A DNA stretch of 32,556 nt from Kineococcus vitellinus (GTDB lineage Bacteria; Actinomycetota; Actinomycetes; Actinomycetales; Kineococcaceae): the NCBI RefSeq assembly GCF_009906315.1, contig NZ_JAAALL010000012.1:1-32556 (forward strand), read 5' to 3'. Position numbers and translations under genes: made by a program. Below the pieces are notes generated by a model. The model saw nothing but the letters and a program-made list of their open reading frames with translations, made no database searches and was not told where the DNA came from. Shown piece after piece: positions 15,891 through 24,780 of the stretch. The first letter of the stretch is position 1, and every line of letters starts with the position of its first letter.

Positions 15891-16389
15891 TCACAGCCCG
15901 GCGGCGATGGTGTTGTCCTGGTCCCAGCCGAGGAACGCCTGCATGACCAGAGTGCCTGCGTGCTCGGCGTCGTTGCAGGTGGCCTTGTCGAGCACACGGC
16001 CCACCCTCGTCGATGATGCGATCGCTGATGTCGAGGTCGAGGGTTCCGCTGACGAGCAGGCGGCCTGCGGCGTGGTCGGTGAGGGGATCGGTACGAGGGC
16101 TGGAGTGGCTCGTGGTGAGGTCGCCCTCGGTCCAGGTGCCGCTGTGGGGCGGGACGAGCAGCAGGTCGCGGCTGCTGTGGTGCCTCAGCGCCGCCGCCAG
16201 GGCGTTGCCGGTGACATTGGTGAAGGAGGTGCTGTCGTCACCATCCATCCAGCCGATCTACGTCTGCGTGCCGCGTGCACGGCCTCGGCCTGCGCGCCGG
16301 TCGAGCCTGCGGCGACGGGCAGGGCGTCCAGGCCGGTGACATCCGTCAGAGTGCGCTGAAGAGCTGCGCCGTCTCATGAGCGGTCACCG
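15891..16389 (-). pseudogene. Decayed hypothetical gene with several frameshifts
   Basis: Coding-like segments follow one another in different frames: VTAHETAQLFSAL, then LTDVTGLDALPVAAGSTGA (shift near 16357), then DSTSFTNVTGNALAAALRHH through LVSGTLDLDISDRIIDEGG (shift near 16260). The last is VLDKATCNDAEHAGTLVMQ and FLGWDQDNTIAAGL to a TGA at 15891-15893 (shift near 16002). Each segment has strong third-position GC bias in its own frame only. Together they would give a protein of about 165 residues that I do not recognise. Sequencing errors cannot be excluded, but three shifts in 500 bases fit a decaying gene. Confidence 0.5.
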
Positions 16390-16536
16390 TGCCGCGAGGA
16401 ACGAGCGGGCGGCTGGGGGAGCGCGCAGCGACACTCCTGACCCGTTGCGCCGAACCGCACGCCCGAGCAGCGAGGGCGGGGAAGCGCCGCAGCCCTGACA
16501 CCGCCGGCTTGCAGCGCCGTCCACCTGAGCGAATCA

Positions 16537-16568
16537 CCCGGGCACCAGCGAGCTCGCTGGTGCCCGGG
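16537..16568. terminator. 32-bp perfect palindrome
   Basis: CCCGGGCACCAGCGAG is directly followed by its exact reverse complement, with no loop. It lies 14 bases outside the left end of the IS481-family element. Before that element inserted, the palindrome would have lain just after the stop of the lysozyme-like gene, so it could be that gene's original terminator. A protein-binding site is the alternative. Confidence 0.5.
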
Positions 16569-16582
16569 CACGCCACCTGCAT

Positions 16583-17726
16583 CCACGGTGCAGTCGTGGG
16601 AGCGCTAGCTGTACTGGCCACTGAGGTTGGTAACGCGCGAGGCGGGCGGTAGCCCGCCGAGCGCGGTGTGGTGGCGGTGATGGTTGTAGAGGTGCAGCCA
16701 GTTCGGCAAGGCCGCCCGCCGCTGGGACTCGCTGGCGTAGGGGCGGGCGTAGGCCCACTCGGTGGCCAGGGTGCGGTGGAAGCGCTCGACCTTGCCGTTG
16801 GTCTGCGGGCGGTAGGGGCGGGTGCGCTTGTGGACGGTGCCAGTGGCTGCCAGCGCGGCGGCGAAGTCGCGCGAGCGGTAGTTGGGGCCGTTGTCGGTCA
16901 AGACCCGTTGAACGCGGATACCGCAGTCGGTGAACCAGGCCGCAGCACGGGCCCAGAAGCCGGCGGTGGTGCTGGCCTTCTCGTCACCGAGGACCTCGGT
17001 GTAGGCCAGGCGGGAGTGGTCGTCCAGCGCGGTGTGCAGCCAGGCGTAGCCCAGAGCCTGCGGGCGGCTGCGGGCGCGAACCGCGCTGCTGCGGCCGTGG
17101 ACGCGGTGCCCACCACCGTCGGGGATGTTGCCCAGCTTCTTGACGTCGACGTGGACCAGATCGCCTGGTGCGGCGTGCTCGTAGCGGCGCACCGACCGGC
17201 GCAGCGCCTGGCGGGTGGCCAGGTCGACATCGCTCAGGCGTGGCAGCCCCTCGCGGTGGATGACCTTCGCGACGGTGGAGACGGGCAGGCCCAACTTGGG
17301 GCCGATGCGGGCTGGGCCCCACCCACGACTGGTGCGCAGGTGCTTGATCCGCTTGACGATCCGCGGCCGGGTCCGGCGTGGGCTGCGGTGGGGACGCGAG
17401 GACCGGTCACTCACGCCTGCTTCGCCGAGCTGGCGGTAGCGCCCGGCCCAGCGCGCGGCGGTGCTCACCGAGACCTGGAAGCGCTCGGCGGCTCGGCGCA
17501 GCGGCCAGCCGTCTTCGACGACGCAGCGGGCAAGGCGCAGCCTTCCGAGCTCGCTCAAGGGCGCATTAGCGTGGGGCACGAAGACCTCCGGGTGATCGGT
17601 GCGGATGCCGTCAGACAGCTCCACACCTCACTCGGAGGTCTTCGCTACGTCACGGACCCGACGGCCCCCGGCGTGTCACCAACGTGCGTGGTCAGTACAG
17701 CTAGCCCTACCACGACTGCACCGTGG
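16583..17726 (-). mobile_element. IS481-family insertion sequence, apparently intact
   Basis: A 1,144-bp element bounded by a 37-bp inverted repeat with three mismatches: left 16583-16619, beginning CCACGGTGCAGTCGTGG; right 17690-17726, the complement beginning with the same 17 bases. It carries one full-length transposase. No clear target duplication is visible at the flanks (left flank ...CCTGCAT, right flank AAAGCTC...). Its right end lies ten bases from the stop of the lysozyme-like gene. Confidence 0.88.
16605..17579 (-). CDS. IS481-family transposase
   Basis: A DDE transposase of about 324 residues. The N-terminal helix-turn-helix region is RLRLARCVVEDGWPLRRAAE and VSVSTAARWAGRYRQLGEAG. 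The rve/integrase core has Asp in LVHVDVKKLGNI, Asp in RVLTDNGPNYRS and Glu in NGKVERFHRTLATEW, the three catalytic residues. The start is GTG at 17577-17579 because GGAGG lies five bases before it and homologues begin at this point (xPHANAPL); the open frame itself extends 15 codons upstream. No inactivating change is seen. Confidence 0.93.
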   Translation of the reverse strand: MPHANAPLSELGRLRLARCVVEDGWPLRRAAERFQVSVSTAARWAGRYRQLGEAGVSDRSSRPHRSPRRTRPRIVKRIKHLRTSRGWGPARIGPKLGLPVSTVAKVIHREGLPRLSDVDLATRQALRRSVRRYEHAAPGDLVHVDVKKLGNIPDGGGHRVHGRSSAVRARSRPQALGYAWLHTALDDHSRLAYTEVLGDEKASTTAGFWARAAAWFTDCGIRVQRVLTDNGPNYRSRDFAAALAATGTVHKRTRPYRPQTNGKVERFHRTLATEWAYARPYASESQRRAALPNWLHLYNHHRHHTALGGLPPASRVTNLSGQYS

Positions 17727-17736
17727 AAAGCTCTGC

Positions 17737-18777
17737 TCAGCTACCACAGTGCTCCCAGGCCGACGCGCCGGCTTTGATCCCGTCGATCGAGCCGCCCCAC
17801 TTGATGCAGCCAGGGGCCACCTTGCTGACAGGTCCGGCGTAGTACTTGAAGGATCCGGAGTTGGTGGCGACCGTCTGACCTCTCACCTGCAGGTAGGCGC
17901 TGGTGGACGTCACCTTGCCGAGATCACGCGCCTTCAGCGTCACCACGCAGTTCTGCCGCGCGCCGGCGTTCCAGAGCAGGTAGACCGTTCCCCGCCCGCC
18001 GACGTCGGCGGAGTCGATGACCTGGAAGCCTGCGCCGCAGACTTCCTCGGGGCTGTAGGGGTTGACCGGACCGCCCTGGCCGAGCAGCTTCAACAACGCG
18101 CGCGCATCACCCTCTCGCTCGTCGTAGCGATCGGGGAAGGCGGAGCGCTGCGTGGCCTGCGCGAGGTCCCCGGCGGTGCGGATCTTCTGCCCCCACGGGT
18201 CGATGCCGCGCTTGTCGAGGGCGATGGCCCCCTGCACACCGGGGGAGCCGGTGTAGAAGTGCTGCGCGGCCCACTTGACGTTCAGGCGGGGGTCCTTGCC
18301 GGGAACGCACCAACCACCGGCGCTGGGGCGCTGACCGGCCGGCACCCACACCCGGCGCTGCTGGAAGGCGCCGGCCGAGTCGTGGTCGCCCTCGCACGGT
18401 TGGGGGTTGGCGCGCACGTTGGACTCGACGATGACGGTCTCCAGGGCCGCCAGGACGGCTCGATCTGAGGCGTGCACGGCACGTCCGGCATCGCGGACCA
18501 CGTGCGCCACCTTGACCTGCTCGGTGGTGAAGCTCTGCGCGTGCGCAGCGCTCGGTGCGGCGCTGAGCGCGGCGCCGCTGAGCAGGAGGACACCGCCCAG
18601 TCCGCCCAGGCCGCGCAGCACTGGGCGCAGGCGTCGTACCGGCTTCACCTGGCGGTCCTGCTGGCGGTCCTGCTGACGGTCCCGGTCCGGGCTGCGGGTG
18701 GGGAGCAGGACGCGGAGCACGGGGCGCAGGGCGCTGCGAGGGGAGGTCCGGTGGGCGGTCACCGGGGATGTGATCAT
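17737..18777 (-). CDS. Secreted lysozyme/transglycosylase-like protein with SapA-like C-terminal domain
   Basis: A 346-residue exported protein. A long basic N-region (with DRQQ repeats) precedes a hydrophobic stretch and a cleavage site after AAHA about residue 80. Residues 85-230 resemble actinobacterial GH23-like lysozyme domains: LETVIVESN with likely catalytic Glu118, DHDSAGAFQQRRVW, and KWAAQHFYTG. Residues 245-345 form a domain like spore-associated protein A: VCGAGFQVIDS, GTVYLLWNAGARQNCVVTLK, SFKYYAGPVSKVAPGCIKWGG, with Cys247, Cys277 and Cys324. The ATG at 18777 has GGAGA before it. The gene is divergent from the FHA-kinase operon. It likely cleaves peptidoglycan, its own or a competitor's. 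Confidence 0.82.
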   Translation of the reverse strand: MITSPVTAHRTSPRSALRPVLRVLLPTRSPDRDRQQDRQQDRQVKPVRRLRPVLRGLGGLGGVLLLSGAALSAAPSAAHAQSFTTEQVKVAHVVRDAGRAVHASDRAVLAALETVIVESNVRANPQPCEGDHDSAGAFQQRRVWVPAGQRPSAGGWCVPGKDPRLNVKWAAQHFYTGSPGVQGAIALDKRGIDPWGQKIRTAGDLAQATQRSAFPDRYDEREGDARALLKLLGQGGPVNPYSPEEVCGAGFQVIDSADVGGRGTVYLLWNAGARQNCVVTLKARDLGKVTSTSAYLQVRGQTVATNSGSFKYYAGPVSKVAPGCIKWGGSIDGIKAGASAWEHCGS

Positions 18778-18930
18778 GGTGGTCTCCGGGGTGGTGTGGG
18801 CGAGCGGGCGCACGGTGTGTGCGTTGGCGCTAGCCGTCAGCGACGGGGTCGGGCACACTGACCGCTGCCTGGGCGTGCGGGCGGCAGGTCCTTGAGGGGC
18901 TCAGTGGTGGCGCGGTCGGTGGAGGTGGCG

Positions 18931-19767
18931 ATGTCAGCCTGGTCTCGAAGCAGCGCTCGCAGCAGGGCAGGGGCTGCCCCCTCAACACCGAACGGCGATC
19001 ACACACCGCACGCAGCGCAGGCAGCGCAGGCAGCGCAGGCACCGCAGGCACCGCTCGCCGCGAGCTTCCAGGTGCGCTACGCCGACGAGGAACCGCACTC
19101 CTTCGCCAGCGGGACACGCATGCGCTTCGGGCGCGACGACGCCGCGTGCCAGATCCCGGTGTGGGAGCAGATCAACGGCCACTCGCTCTCGAAGGTCGCC
19201 GGCGAGCTGTGGTGCACCGGCCGGCAGATGTGGGTGCGCAACCTGTCCACCGCGCACGAGCTGGTGGTCGCCGGCACGTCGGGCAGCCAGCTGCTGCCCC
19301 CGCGCGTCGGCGACGAGCCCGGCCACGCCTGCTCAGTGCCGCTGCCGACCGGTACCGTCAGCGCCCCCAGCACAGGAGCGTGGTCGCTGAGCATCGAGCA
19401 GCTGCGACCCCTCGAGCCCGAGCACGGTGAGCTGCTCGGCGCTGCCCTGACACTGCGCATCGACGACATCCCCGACCGCCACCGTCAGGCCGCCGAGGCC
19501 CTGTGCGCGCCCCTGCTCGCCGGGCAGGCGGCGCCGGCCACGTACGCGCAGATCGCCGAACGCACCGGCTGGAGCGATCGGGTGGCGCGTCGGCGGGTGC
19601 AGGAGCTCTGCGAGCACTACCGCCCGCAGATCCAGGCACTGCCCGGTGGCCGCCTGCCCCAGGAGACCCTCACCCAGGCCGTCGCGCGCACCCTCGTGAC
19701 CCGCAACAAGCTCACCGCACCCCGCTCCCGCACCGCGCAGACCACCGCGGCGGAGGAGCACGGGTGA
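18931..19767 (+). CDS. FHA-domain protein with C-terminal HTH
   Basis: A 278-residue cytoplasmic protein. An Ala/Gln-rich linker (short 9-bp DNA repeats) precedes an FHA domain at about residues 45-157. Its phosphothreonine-binding residues are recognisable: MRFGRD (Arg65, Gly67, Arg68), INGHSLSKVAGEL (Ser85-Ser87 region) and MWVRNLSTAH (Asn104). Residues 180-262 form a helix-turn-helix-like domain, TYAQIAERTGWSDRVARRRV and QELCEHY. The start at 18931 is chosen because GGAGG lies five bases before it. It overlaps the kinase gene by four bases, so the two are co-translated. It is probably a phosphorylation-reading regulator and substrate or partner of that kinase. Confidence 0.85.
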   Translation: MSAWSRSSARSRAGAAPSTPNGDHTPHAAQAAQAAQAPQAPLAASFQVRYADEEPHSFASGTRMRFGRDDAACQIPVWEQINGHSLSKVAGELWCTGRQMWVRNLSTAHELVVAGTSGSQLLPPRVGDEPGHACSVPLPTGTVSAPSTGAWSLSIEQLRPLEPEHGELLGAALTLRIDDIPDRHRQAAEALCAPLLAGQAAPATYAQIAERTGWSDRVARRRVQELCEHYRPQIQALPGGRLPQETLTQAVARTLVTRNKLTAPRSRTAQTTAAEEHG

Positions 19768-21419
19768 GCGGGCGTGACGGCGCCGGCGCACGCGGAGGGG
19801 ACGAGGTCGACGGTGAGTCCGTGACCGTCCACGACGAACCCCCCGCCCTGGTCGAGCGCGATGAGTCCCCCGTCGCGCCCGCCACGGAGCAGCTGAGCGC
19901 CCAGCCGCCGCAGGTCGGCTGGCTGCCGGCCGACTTCGAAGCCACCGGCCCACCCCTCGGAGTGGGCGCCACGGCGATCGTCTGGCCGGCCAGGCACGTC
20001 CTGGACGGGCGCAGCTTTGCCTTGAAGGTCTGGCGACGCCCCTTCACCGACGACGCCGAGCGGCAACGCTTTCGCCGCGAGATCCGCCAGCACGTCACGC
20101 TGAACCAGGTGAGCTGGCACATCGTCACCTACACCTGGGCCTCAGAGGAGCCCGGTGGGGGGCTGCCTTGGATCGGCATGCAGCAACACGGTGAATCGCT
20201 GGAGCAGCTGCAGCAACGACAGCCCGTGCCGCTGGAGGAGGCGCTCGTGCTCGGTGCCGACCTCTTGGCAGGCTTGAGCGCGATGCACCAGCTGAAGATG
20301 GTGCACCGCGATGTCAAACCTGCCAATGTGGTGGCCGAGCACGGGCGGGCCAAGCTGTGCGACCTCGGTCTGGCCCTGGACCTGTCCGCCCTCACCCAGG
20401 ACAACGCCGCCGGCACCCCCCGCTACCTCGCCCCCGAGCTGCTCGACGGCACCACGCGTCCTAGCCGACGCACCGACGTCTACGCCGCGGCGCAGACACT
20501 GCGCACCATTATCGGCACGGACGTGCCGGAGCCCTTGGAGCAGCTGCTGACCGAGGCTGCGTCGGTAAACCCTGCAGACCGGCCAGCTGATGCCGGTGCC
20601 TTCGAGCGGATGTTCCGGCAGGCCTGTGGTGCGCTGGGGCATCGCCTGGTGCCTCCCCTTCCTGCGCCCTCGAGCACACCGACGAGCCAGACGGGCACCA
20701 CGGATACCACGGGCAGCGAAGAGGTGCCGGCGCGGGAGCGCGATGAGCGACCCGCACGTCCTCGGTGGCGCACCCTGCGGGCGGGTGCGCTCAGCGCCGG
20801 TGTCATCATCGCCGTGCTGATCACCGTGCTTGCGATGGACGGGGACGTCACCAACCTCAAGGTCGCCCCGAACCGTGCGGCGACGACACCTTCAGCGACG
20901 ACACCTCCAGCCGCGGCGAGCACCCCGGCGACGTCCGCGCCCGCTGCCGCAGAGAACACGGGAAGCCCGCCGGTCACTGCCGCTCAGCTACCCGACGCCC
21001 GCTTGGCTCCTCCCGACATCGCCGAGGACGACACGCCGGTGCTGCTGCCCTCCACCAAGGCCGGCCGGTGCTCCGACGCAGTCAGGGGCGCTACGTCCAC
21101 CGGCGATCACTCCTTCATCATCGACGGTACCGTCATCGCCCGGATCCAGACCTACTACAGCCCGACCCTGCAGCAAGCCTGCGCCAAGCTGGTCAAGGCG
21201 GACAACAGTGAGATGCGCGGTGTCCCCACGCACTTGGCGATCACCCTGTGCGGCGACGCCAACTCCTGCGACCACGACTGGAACTCCTACCCCATCGATG
21301 CGGGACCGGTCGTGGTGCCCTCCCACGACGGGTGCATCAGCTGGCGGGCCTCCATGAGAGACCAAGGCGACACCCGCTGGCTGCTGCGGGACAGCACACA
21401 ACGACAAGGGTGCCTGTGA
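19764..21419 (+). CDS. Membrane Ser/Thr protein kinase with SapA-like ectodomain
   Basis: A 551-residue PknB-type kinase. Its GTG start overlaps the FHA stop (GTGA). Kinase signatures: GVGATAIVWPA loop, Lys88 in ALKVW, HRDVKPANVV (Asp183, Lys185, Asn188), DLGLALD in place of DFG (Asp200), and AGTPRYLAPELL. One membrane helix spans about 338-358 (AGALSAGVIIAVLITVLA). A Thr/Pro/Ala linker follows, then an ectodomain of about 120 residues with Cys436, 473, 496, 502, 524 and 550. Its blocks GTVIARIQTYYS, ACAKLVKAD and AGPVVVPSHDGCISW parallel the SapA-like domains of the two secreted hydrolases nearby. The sensor ligand may therefore be a wall component or one of those proteins. Activity towards the FHA protein is inferred from the operon. 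Confidence 0.88.
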   Translation: MSGRDGAGARGGDEVDGESVTVHDEPPALVERDESPVAPATEQLSAQPPQVGWLPADFEATGPPLGVGATAIVWPARHVLDGRSFALKVWRRPFTDDAERQRFRREIRQHVTLNQVSWHIVTYTWASEEPGGGLPWIGMQQHGESLEQLQQRQPVPLEEALVLGADLLAGLSAMHQLKMVHRDVKPANVVAEHGRAKLCDLGLALDLSALTQDNAAGTPRYLAPELLDGTTRPSRRTDVYAAAQTLRTIIGTDVPEPLEQLLTEAASVNPADRPADAGAFERMFRQACGALGHRLVPPLPAPSSTPTSQTGTTDTTGSEEVPARERDERPARPRWRTLRAGALSAGVIIAVLITVLAMDGDVTNLKVAPNRAATTPSATTPPAAASTPATSAPAAAENTGSPPVTAAQLPDARLAPPDIAEDDTPVLLPSTKAGRCSDAVRGATSTGDHSFIIDGTVIARIQTYYSPTLQQACAKLVKADNSEMRGVPTHLAITLCGDANSCDHDWNSYPIDAGPVVVPSHDGCISWRASMRDQGDTRWLLRDSTQRQGCL

Positions 21420-22541
21420 GCTCGTCCCACCCAAGAGCCCACCGCCACGTCGACGAATGAACAGTCGATCACCGAGTACAGGTGCCCACTGACGCAGGTC
21501 GCCGACGACGCCGCCCGACTGTCTCGCACGCTCGCCATGCCGTCCGCGCGAGCATTCTTAACGTGCATCCGCCTTGCACTCCACCACCACGCGGCTGCAG
21601 TGCCGGCTGGCTGACTGCCGGCTGGACATGCGCAACCACCGCAGGGGCAGCCGCTGCCCCTGACAGGTCCGGCGAGCGGCGCCATGCTTCCTGCATGTCC
21701 ACCGCTGAGGCATCCAGGCGGCGCACCGCTGACGACCTCACACGCACGAGCACCGCCTTTCAGCCGACGTCCGACACGCCAGCCGCCAGTGCACGTGCCG
21801 CCTACGCCACCTTCCAGGCATCACTGCGCTACCAGGCTCTGGATGCCCATGGACTGCCAGGCCCGACGTCCCCGGCGAAGCTGGTAACCAATCGCTTCAC
21901 CTTGGCTCACAGGATCCAGTTCAGCAGTACTCATGACAACTACGGCGGCCGGCGCGTGAGAACCCGGACGCAGGAGTCGCCCCTAGGGCCGCGATCGGGC
22001 AGCGGTCTGATGTGGTGAAAGGACATCTTGCGTGATAGCCGGCCAGCACCGTGCGGGGATGGACAGCAACGTCGCTGACGCGACCGCGCGCCGACCCTCC
22101 ACCTTGGTGACGGTAGCGCCCCGATCCGCGTCACAAACGGAGAACGTCACCATGCGCGGAACAAGGTCGCCCGCCGTGCTGGCCGTAGCGACAACAGTCA
22201 TAGCTCAATGCATGAAAGAATGTCTTCGGGCGAGCGGCACTGTACTTCTTGTGCTGCGGTGCCGAAGCGGTCGGTGCAGAAATACGAACTTCACGCAGAG
22301 AAGCCGTTCCGACTGCTGCCTTGGCGTTCGAGCACGTGCAGGGCCGCACCCAGCTGCACCCGCGAGGCAGAGACTTACCTTGCATCAGATAGAGACGGCA
22401 CGACAGCTCGTCCACCGTTCGTCAATTGCCTGTGACTGACCAACCAATGCCGTGCAGCAGTGCATGTGCGCGTTACAGCGCGTAGAGCGCAACCGGCGCC
22501 AGAGGGCGCATCACACATGACCCGACGACGAAGGACACCCG
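21420..22541. other. Long region without a supported gene
   Basis: About 1.1 kb between the kinase and the M23 gene. The longest plus-strand frame (from about 21482) contains a low-complexity Ala/Thr/Ser-rich peptide with no recognised family. A small open reading frame starting with an ATG at 21695 (MSTAEASRRRTADDL...) is possible but unsupported. Base composition becomes less GC-rich after about 22130, suggesting a different origin for the following segment. No terminator or tRNA was recognised. Confidence 0.4.
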
Positions 22542-23423
22542 ATGCGTACAGCAAGACTGCTCATCTCCACAATCGCCGCGGTCACAGCCTGCCTCGCCGT
22601 GCAAGCTGCTCCCGCCGCAGCCTCCGGCCAGCGTCCCCTGATGCAAGCCCCCTTCCCGTGTGGGCAATCTTGGAGGGGTGACTCCGACAACAGCAGCGCT
22701 CACGCAGGAACTCACGAGATCGACTTCAATCGAGGCGCCAGCGCGACCGCTGACCTTGGCGACACCATCGTCGCCGCCGCCCGCGGTCGAGTCGTCACCG
22801 CCGCTCACCAGGGAAGCGCTAACGGGTACGGCAACCTCGTCAAGATTGATCATGGAAACGGTTGGTACACCTACTACGCTCACCTGCGTAGCATTTCCGT
22901 TCGCGCCGGCACGACAGTGAAACAGGGGCAGAAAATCGGAGAGCTCGGCAACACCAGCAAGCCCGGTAACGCAATCTCACCGCACCTCCACTTCGAGCTG
23001 CGCAACGACGGATCCTACCCGGGAAGCGTCGAGCCTGTCCGATTCGATGGCACCCAATTCGCCTATCCCGAGCAGAGCATCACTTCGCGCAACTGCAACG
23101 ATCCAGAGCAATTGTGCGGTCCTGGCTTCAGGGCGATCGACTGGGCCTATCTGCGCGGCTCGGCAGGCGTCCACCAAGGAACCGTTTACCTCGCGTGGAA
23201 CGCCTCCACGTCCAACAATTGCGTCGTCACTGTGAAGCATCGCAACCGTAGTGCATCCAGCGCGACAAGTGCTTACCTTGAGCCGGCGGGGAGCAAGCGC
23301 TCGACCGACTCTGGTTCCTTCACCTCTTATGCAGGCCCAGTCACGCGCTCCTCGCCTGGCTGCATCCGCTGGGGCGGCGCCATCAGCGGTGTCACCTACA
23401 ACAGTCCCAGCGAGCACTGCTGA
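22542..23423 (+). CDS. Secreted M23-family metallopeptidase with SapA-like C-terminal domain
   Basis: A 293-residue exported protein: a signal peptide with cleavage after about residue 27 (LAVQAAPAAAS), then an M23 LytM-type domain. His58 and Asp61 in GTHEIDFNRG, His114 in YYAHLRSISV, and His148 and His150 in SPHLHFELR provide zinc ligands and the catalytic His. The C-terminal domain (about 190-293) matches the SapA-like domain of the lysozyme-like protein nearly block for block: LCGPGFRAID, GTVYLAWNAS, NNCVVTVK, SFTSYAGPVTRSSPGCIRWGG, with Cys192, 227 and 274. It likely cuts peptidoglycan cross-links. The base composition is slightly less GC-rich than the neighbours. Confidence 0.88.
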   Translation: MRTARLLISTIAAVTACLAVQAAPAAASGQRPLMQAPFPCGQSWRGDSDNSSAHAGTHEIDFNRGASATADLGDTIVAAARGRVVTAAHQGSANGYGNLVKIDHGNGWYTYYAHLRSISVRAGTTVKQGQKIGELGNTSKPGNAISPHLHFELRNDGSYPGSVEPVRFDGTQFAYPEQSITSRNCNDPEQLCGPGFRAIDWAYLRGSAGVHQGTVYLAWNASTSNNCVVTVKHRNRSASSATSAYLEPAGSKRSTDSGSFTSYAGPVTRSSPGCIRWGGAISGVTYNSPSEHC

Positions 23424-23457
23424 CAGCAAGGGAACTGCGCTGATGCTGTAATCCCTG

Positions 23458-23774
23458 GTGCGCGCCTTCTCAGTGAGATTGTTGACCGCTACGGCGCTCA
23501 CAGTCGGCACACCTTCTGCACCCGCGGCGGCCGACACGCGAAGTTGCTTGACCACCGCGACGCTGGGTGCTCGCACTGAGAAGGTGCTGAGCAACCCTGC
23601 CGCTCCCAGTAGATACTCCTCCGAGTCTCAAGTCATCGCCTGCCAGCGGCCCGGCTACGCCACCGCGATGGTCGGGTGGGACTGTCTACCTCACCGCCGA
23701 GGTCGTTCACCTAGGCCGGGAGCCGTCTATGATGGCGAGGGTGGTCCATACCGTTCTAGGACATGTCCTGTAGA
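23458..23774 (+). CDS. Possible remnant of a small secreted protein
   Basis: A GTG-started frame begins with a signal-peptide-like stretch, VRAFSVRLLTATALTVGT and SAPAAADTRSC. It soon becomes low in recognisable content and runs into the decayed transposase region. There is no good ribosome-binding site. It could be a truncated secreted protein cut by the IS5-family insertion, or chance. The span 23424-23774 otherwise holds only a 12-bp palindrome AGGACATGTCCT at 23758-23769. Confidence 0.25.
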
Positions 23775-24651
23775 TCACTGCAAGTGCAGCGTGACGCAGG
23801 TGATGATCACCTCGCTGTGGAAGTAGGCGGCACGCTTGGCGTAGCGGGTGGCGATGGCGCGGAACTGCTTGAGGCGGTCGATGCAGCGCTCGACGACGTT
23901 GCATGGGCGGTGGATGTCGGCATCGAAGGCCGGTTGACGCCCGCCTGCTGATCCCTTCGCCTTACGGCGGGAGATCTGGTCGCTCTTCTGAGGGATGGTG
24001 GCTTTGACGCCTCGGCGGCGCAGCGCCTCTCGAGTGGGGCGGTGGGCGTAGGCCTGGAGGTACCGCCCGCTTGCGGGGGAGCGGCGATCACCCGCTCGAC
24101 GCACAGGCGGCGGCCGCTGACGTGGAGGTCGGCCAAGGCGTCCAGCAGCGGTAGGAGCTGGGGGTTGTCCCCGGCCTAGCCGGGGGTGAGGAGCACGGCC
24201 AGCGGCAGAGCGTCCGCATCGACGGCTAGGTGCAGCTTTGAGGTCAGGTCGCCGCGTGAACGGCCCATGCACTCTCCCTCAACGGCCAGGGCTTCGATCC
24301 AGGCTGCACACGCCTTTTTGCGGGCATCGGCGGCGTGGTGGTGGGCTCGGACATGGGTGGAGTCGATGCTGAGGACCGTGTCCGTGCGTGGTGGGCGAAG
24401 CGCGCCGTCGGCAGCGGCAGAACCGGGTGTGGTGATGAGGCTGGCGCGGAGGCGCTGCCGGGTGCCGTCAGCGGTCCACCTGCGTAGCCGTTCGTGTGCC
24501 TCTTCCAGGAACCGTAGCGTCGGGGCACTTCCCGCCGAGGCGCTCTGGTCCACAGCTTCCAGAGGATGGCGTTGAGCACTTGGCGGCGGTCTCACCAGCG
24601 TGCTCCCCGGCGCCCGGTCGCAGGCAGCAGGGGCTAAATCCGTGCCCCCAT
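23775..24651 (-). pseudogene. IS5-family transposase, heavily decayed
   Basis: The reading can be followed through changing frames. MGARI-stop-PLLPATGRRGARW-stop-DRRQVLNAILWKLW and VPRRYGSWKRHTNGYAGG come first. After a frameshift near 24480 it continues RWTADGTRQRLRASLITTPG, SIDSTHVRAHHHAADARKK and DLTSKLHLAVDADALPLAV to TPG, where an in-frame TAG interrupts. AGDNPQLLPLLDALADLHVS follows. After a further shift near 24090, YLQAYAHRPTREALRRRGVK and NVVERCIDRLKQFRAIATRY lead to TGA at 23775-23777. Three nonsense codons and at least two frameshifts make it non-functional. The terminal inverted repeats were not found. Confidence 0.85.
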
Positions 24652-24780
24652 GGCATCGCTGAGCTCACGAGGTGCCCGCCGACTCAGCGCACCACGCTGG
24701 GCGCCGGGGTCGGCGGTTCGGGCGCTCCGAGGCTGGATGAGGCTGGATGTGGCCCGGGTCCGAACGTGTCTGCTGACGGT

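Noticed and set aside
15577-16359. Long plus-strand open frame (260 codons)
   Set aside because: The minus strand carries the transposase remnant and the decayed gene with readable protein text; the plus frame shows no recognisable protein.
16668-17777. Long plus-strand frame opposite the IS481 transposase
   Set aside because: It is antisense to a clear DDE transposase and is kept open only by high GC.
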